Source of the DNA: an uncultured Rhodospira sp.
GTDB taxonomy: Bacteria > Pseudomonadota > Alphaproteobacteria > Rhodospirillales > Rhodospirillaceae
Length of the DNA: 35,486 bases
Assembly: GCF_937138205.1 (NCBI RefSeq)
Contig: NZ_CAKZOT010000055.1
Coordinates: forward strand, 1-35,486
Direction of reading: 5' to 3'
Below the pieces are notes generated by a model. It worked only from the letters and a program-made list of their open reading frames with translations. It was not told where the DNA came from and did no database searches. Below are positions 34,791 through 35,486 of this stretch, piece by piece. Made by a program: the position numbers and the translations under genes. The first letter of the stretch is position 1. Every line of letters starts with the position of its first letter.

Positions 34791-35219
34791 ATGTCCGTCA
34801 GCAATTTCGCCGACCTGAGCAAGCTGCGCGAGGCCCGTCGCGCCGACGCCGCGCAGCCGCGCGAGATCTACCAGCCGCAAATCGAGCCCCTGCCCAAAGG
34901 CCCCCTGACCACCAAGCAGTTCAACCGCCACCTCGCCCACGTGCTGGAAGAGCAGACCAAGGCCGCCGTCAGCAAGTATATCGGCGATGTGGACCCGGGC
35001 GAGGTGCTGGATCTGGCCCGCCGAGTCGCCAACCTGCGCGCGCGCTACGTGGCGTCGGCACTCGCGGCGGCCGGTGGCACGGCCCCCCCGACCAAGGCCG
35101 AGATCGACGAGATGCGCTTCATGCGCGAACGCATCGAGGAACTGGAGCAAGCCCTTGCCGCCGTGCGTGAGGCCATCGCCAACGAGGTGGTCCAGGTCAA
35201 GAACGTGGTCGGGGACTAG
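34791..35219 (+). CDS. Small coiled-coil protein of unknown function
   Basis: This 142-residue soluble protein begins MSVSNFADLSKLREARRADA and has a C-terminal helix with heptad character (about 104-135: IDEMRFMRERIEELEQALAA), suggesting a dimeric coiled coil. No catalytic motif, signal peptide or membrane segment is visible. The ATG at 34791 follows CAGGAGAG by eight bases. It is divergent from the large flavoprotein, whose start is 208 nt away, so they share an upstream region. I do not recognise the family. Confidence 0.75.
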   Translation: MSVSNFADLSKLREARRADAAQPREIYQPQIEPLPKGPLTTKQFNRHLAHVLEEQTKAAVSKYIGDVDPGEVLDLARRVANLRARYVASALAAAGGTAPPTKAEIDEMRFMRERIEELEQALAAVREAIANEVVQVKNVVGD

Positions 35220-35361
35220 ACGGTCTTACATGCCCGGCCCGTGGCCCTATGGTATTCACACGGCTCCGGCGTGGTCCGCGCGAGTCGACGGGAATGGACA
35301 GAACCCCTCCCCAACCCTCCCCGTAAACGGCTATCCGATTCACATATCTTCACTTATGCTC

Positions 35362-35463
35362 GTCATTGCGAGGAGCGAAGCGACGAAGCAATCCAGGGCG
35401 AATACTGGTGCACTACGCCCTGGATTGCTTCACCCTCGTCTTGCGACGAGGGTTCGCAATGAC
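35362..35463. repeat. Long palindromic repeat, copy 3 (nested hairpin in right arm)
   Basis: The left arm 35362-35400 is the cleanest copy (gtcattgcgaggagcgaagc, ending in atccagggcg). The right arm 35416-35463 is 48 nt. Its middle is replaced by ccctcgtcttgcgacgaggg, itself a perfect 8-bp hairpin, before ttcgcaatgac. It fills the end of the window. The open frame across it (translating to CEERSDEAIQ-type residues) is repeat-derived, not a gene. Confidence 0.88.
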
Positions 35464-35486
35464 GAGTCATGGTCCTGTTCGCAGCC

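Noticed and set aside
35241-35462. 73-residue frame at the right end
   Set aside because: It translates the palindromic repeat (residues such as HCEERSDEAIQ), a well-known artefact of this repeat type.

Overview
The window is 35.5 kb of very GC-rich DNA. It looks like chromosome from an alphaproteobacterium, most likely of the Rhodospirillales type. This rests on the gene set: intracellular PHB depolymerase, a bactofilin, a UbiH/UbiL-type hydroxylase, a short NAD kinase, ThyX, ModD, an MgtC-like protein, an MlaA lipoprotein and an FtsK without the long enterobacterial linker. No rRNA, tRNA, phage, integrase, insertion sequence or CRISPR array is visible. The placement is inference and no ribosomal marker is present.

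Layout. 1-349 holds palindromic repeats. 350-3886 (-) is a large VCBS/DUF4114 surface-type protein that ends without an RTX or secretion tail. 4318-6215 holds a GNAT acetyltransferase (+) facing a FadL-type porin (-). 6768-10604 holds mlaA (+), a PLDc_N membrane peptide (-), an alpha/beta hydrolase (-) and phaZ (-). 11098-12511 (+) encodes an EI24/CysZ-like membrane protein and a bactofilin. 12524-16492 has rlmI (-), thiE (+), a secreted HEXXH protein (-) and xthA (+). 16663-21934 has an MgtC-like protein (+), a small unknown (-), an AGCS symporter (-) and ftsK (-). 22103-23263 (-) is an AAA/DUF4143 ATPase. 23539-27964 (+) runs through a one-TM unknown, a UbiH-like hydroxylase, a DUF433 antitoxin with a broken DUF5615 toxin, nadK and an AbrB-family membrane protein. 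27958-29161 (-) is an Rpn-family nuclease followed by a free-standing copy of its C-terminal domain. 29271-35219 has thyX (+), modD (-), a 1170-residue NfnAB-like fused flavoprotein (-) and a coiled-coil unknown (+).

Most genes are housekeeping genes in short units with frequent strand changes. Themes are lipid and storage-polymer handling (FadL, MlaA, PhaZ), cell shape and division (bactofilin, FtsK), cofactor and redox metabolism (ThiE, NadK, UbiH-like, ModD plus the flavoprotein), and small accessory toxin- or defence-like modules at 22.1-23.3, 25.6-26.0 and 28.0-29.2 kb.

The most interesting points are these. (1) The rpn gene has a well-placed internal Shine-Dalgarno and ATG. The tandem downstream copy of its C-terminal domain begins at exactly that ATG. 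(2) The single-chain NfnAB-like flavoprotein is probably co-transcribed with modD. (3) The ftsK stop codon sits in the loop of a hairpin that is tandemly triplicated downstream. (4) A 37-bp palindrome abuts the start of the AAA/DUF4143 gene. (5) Three copies of a long palindromic repeat are present, two of them sharing an extra 80-nt flank. Positions of short sites were counted by hand from the numbered lines and may be off by a base or two.
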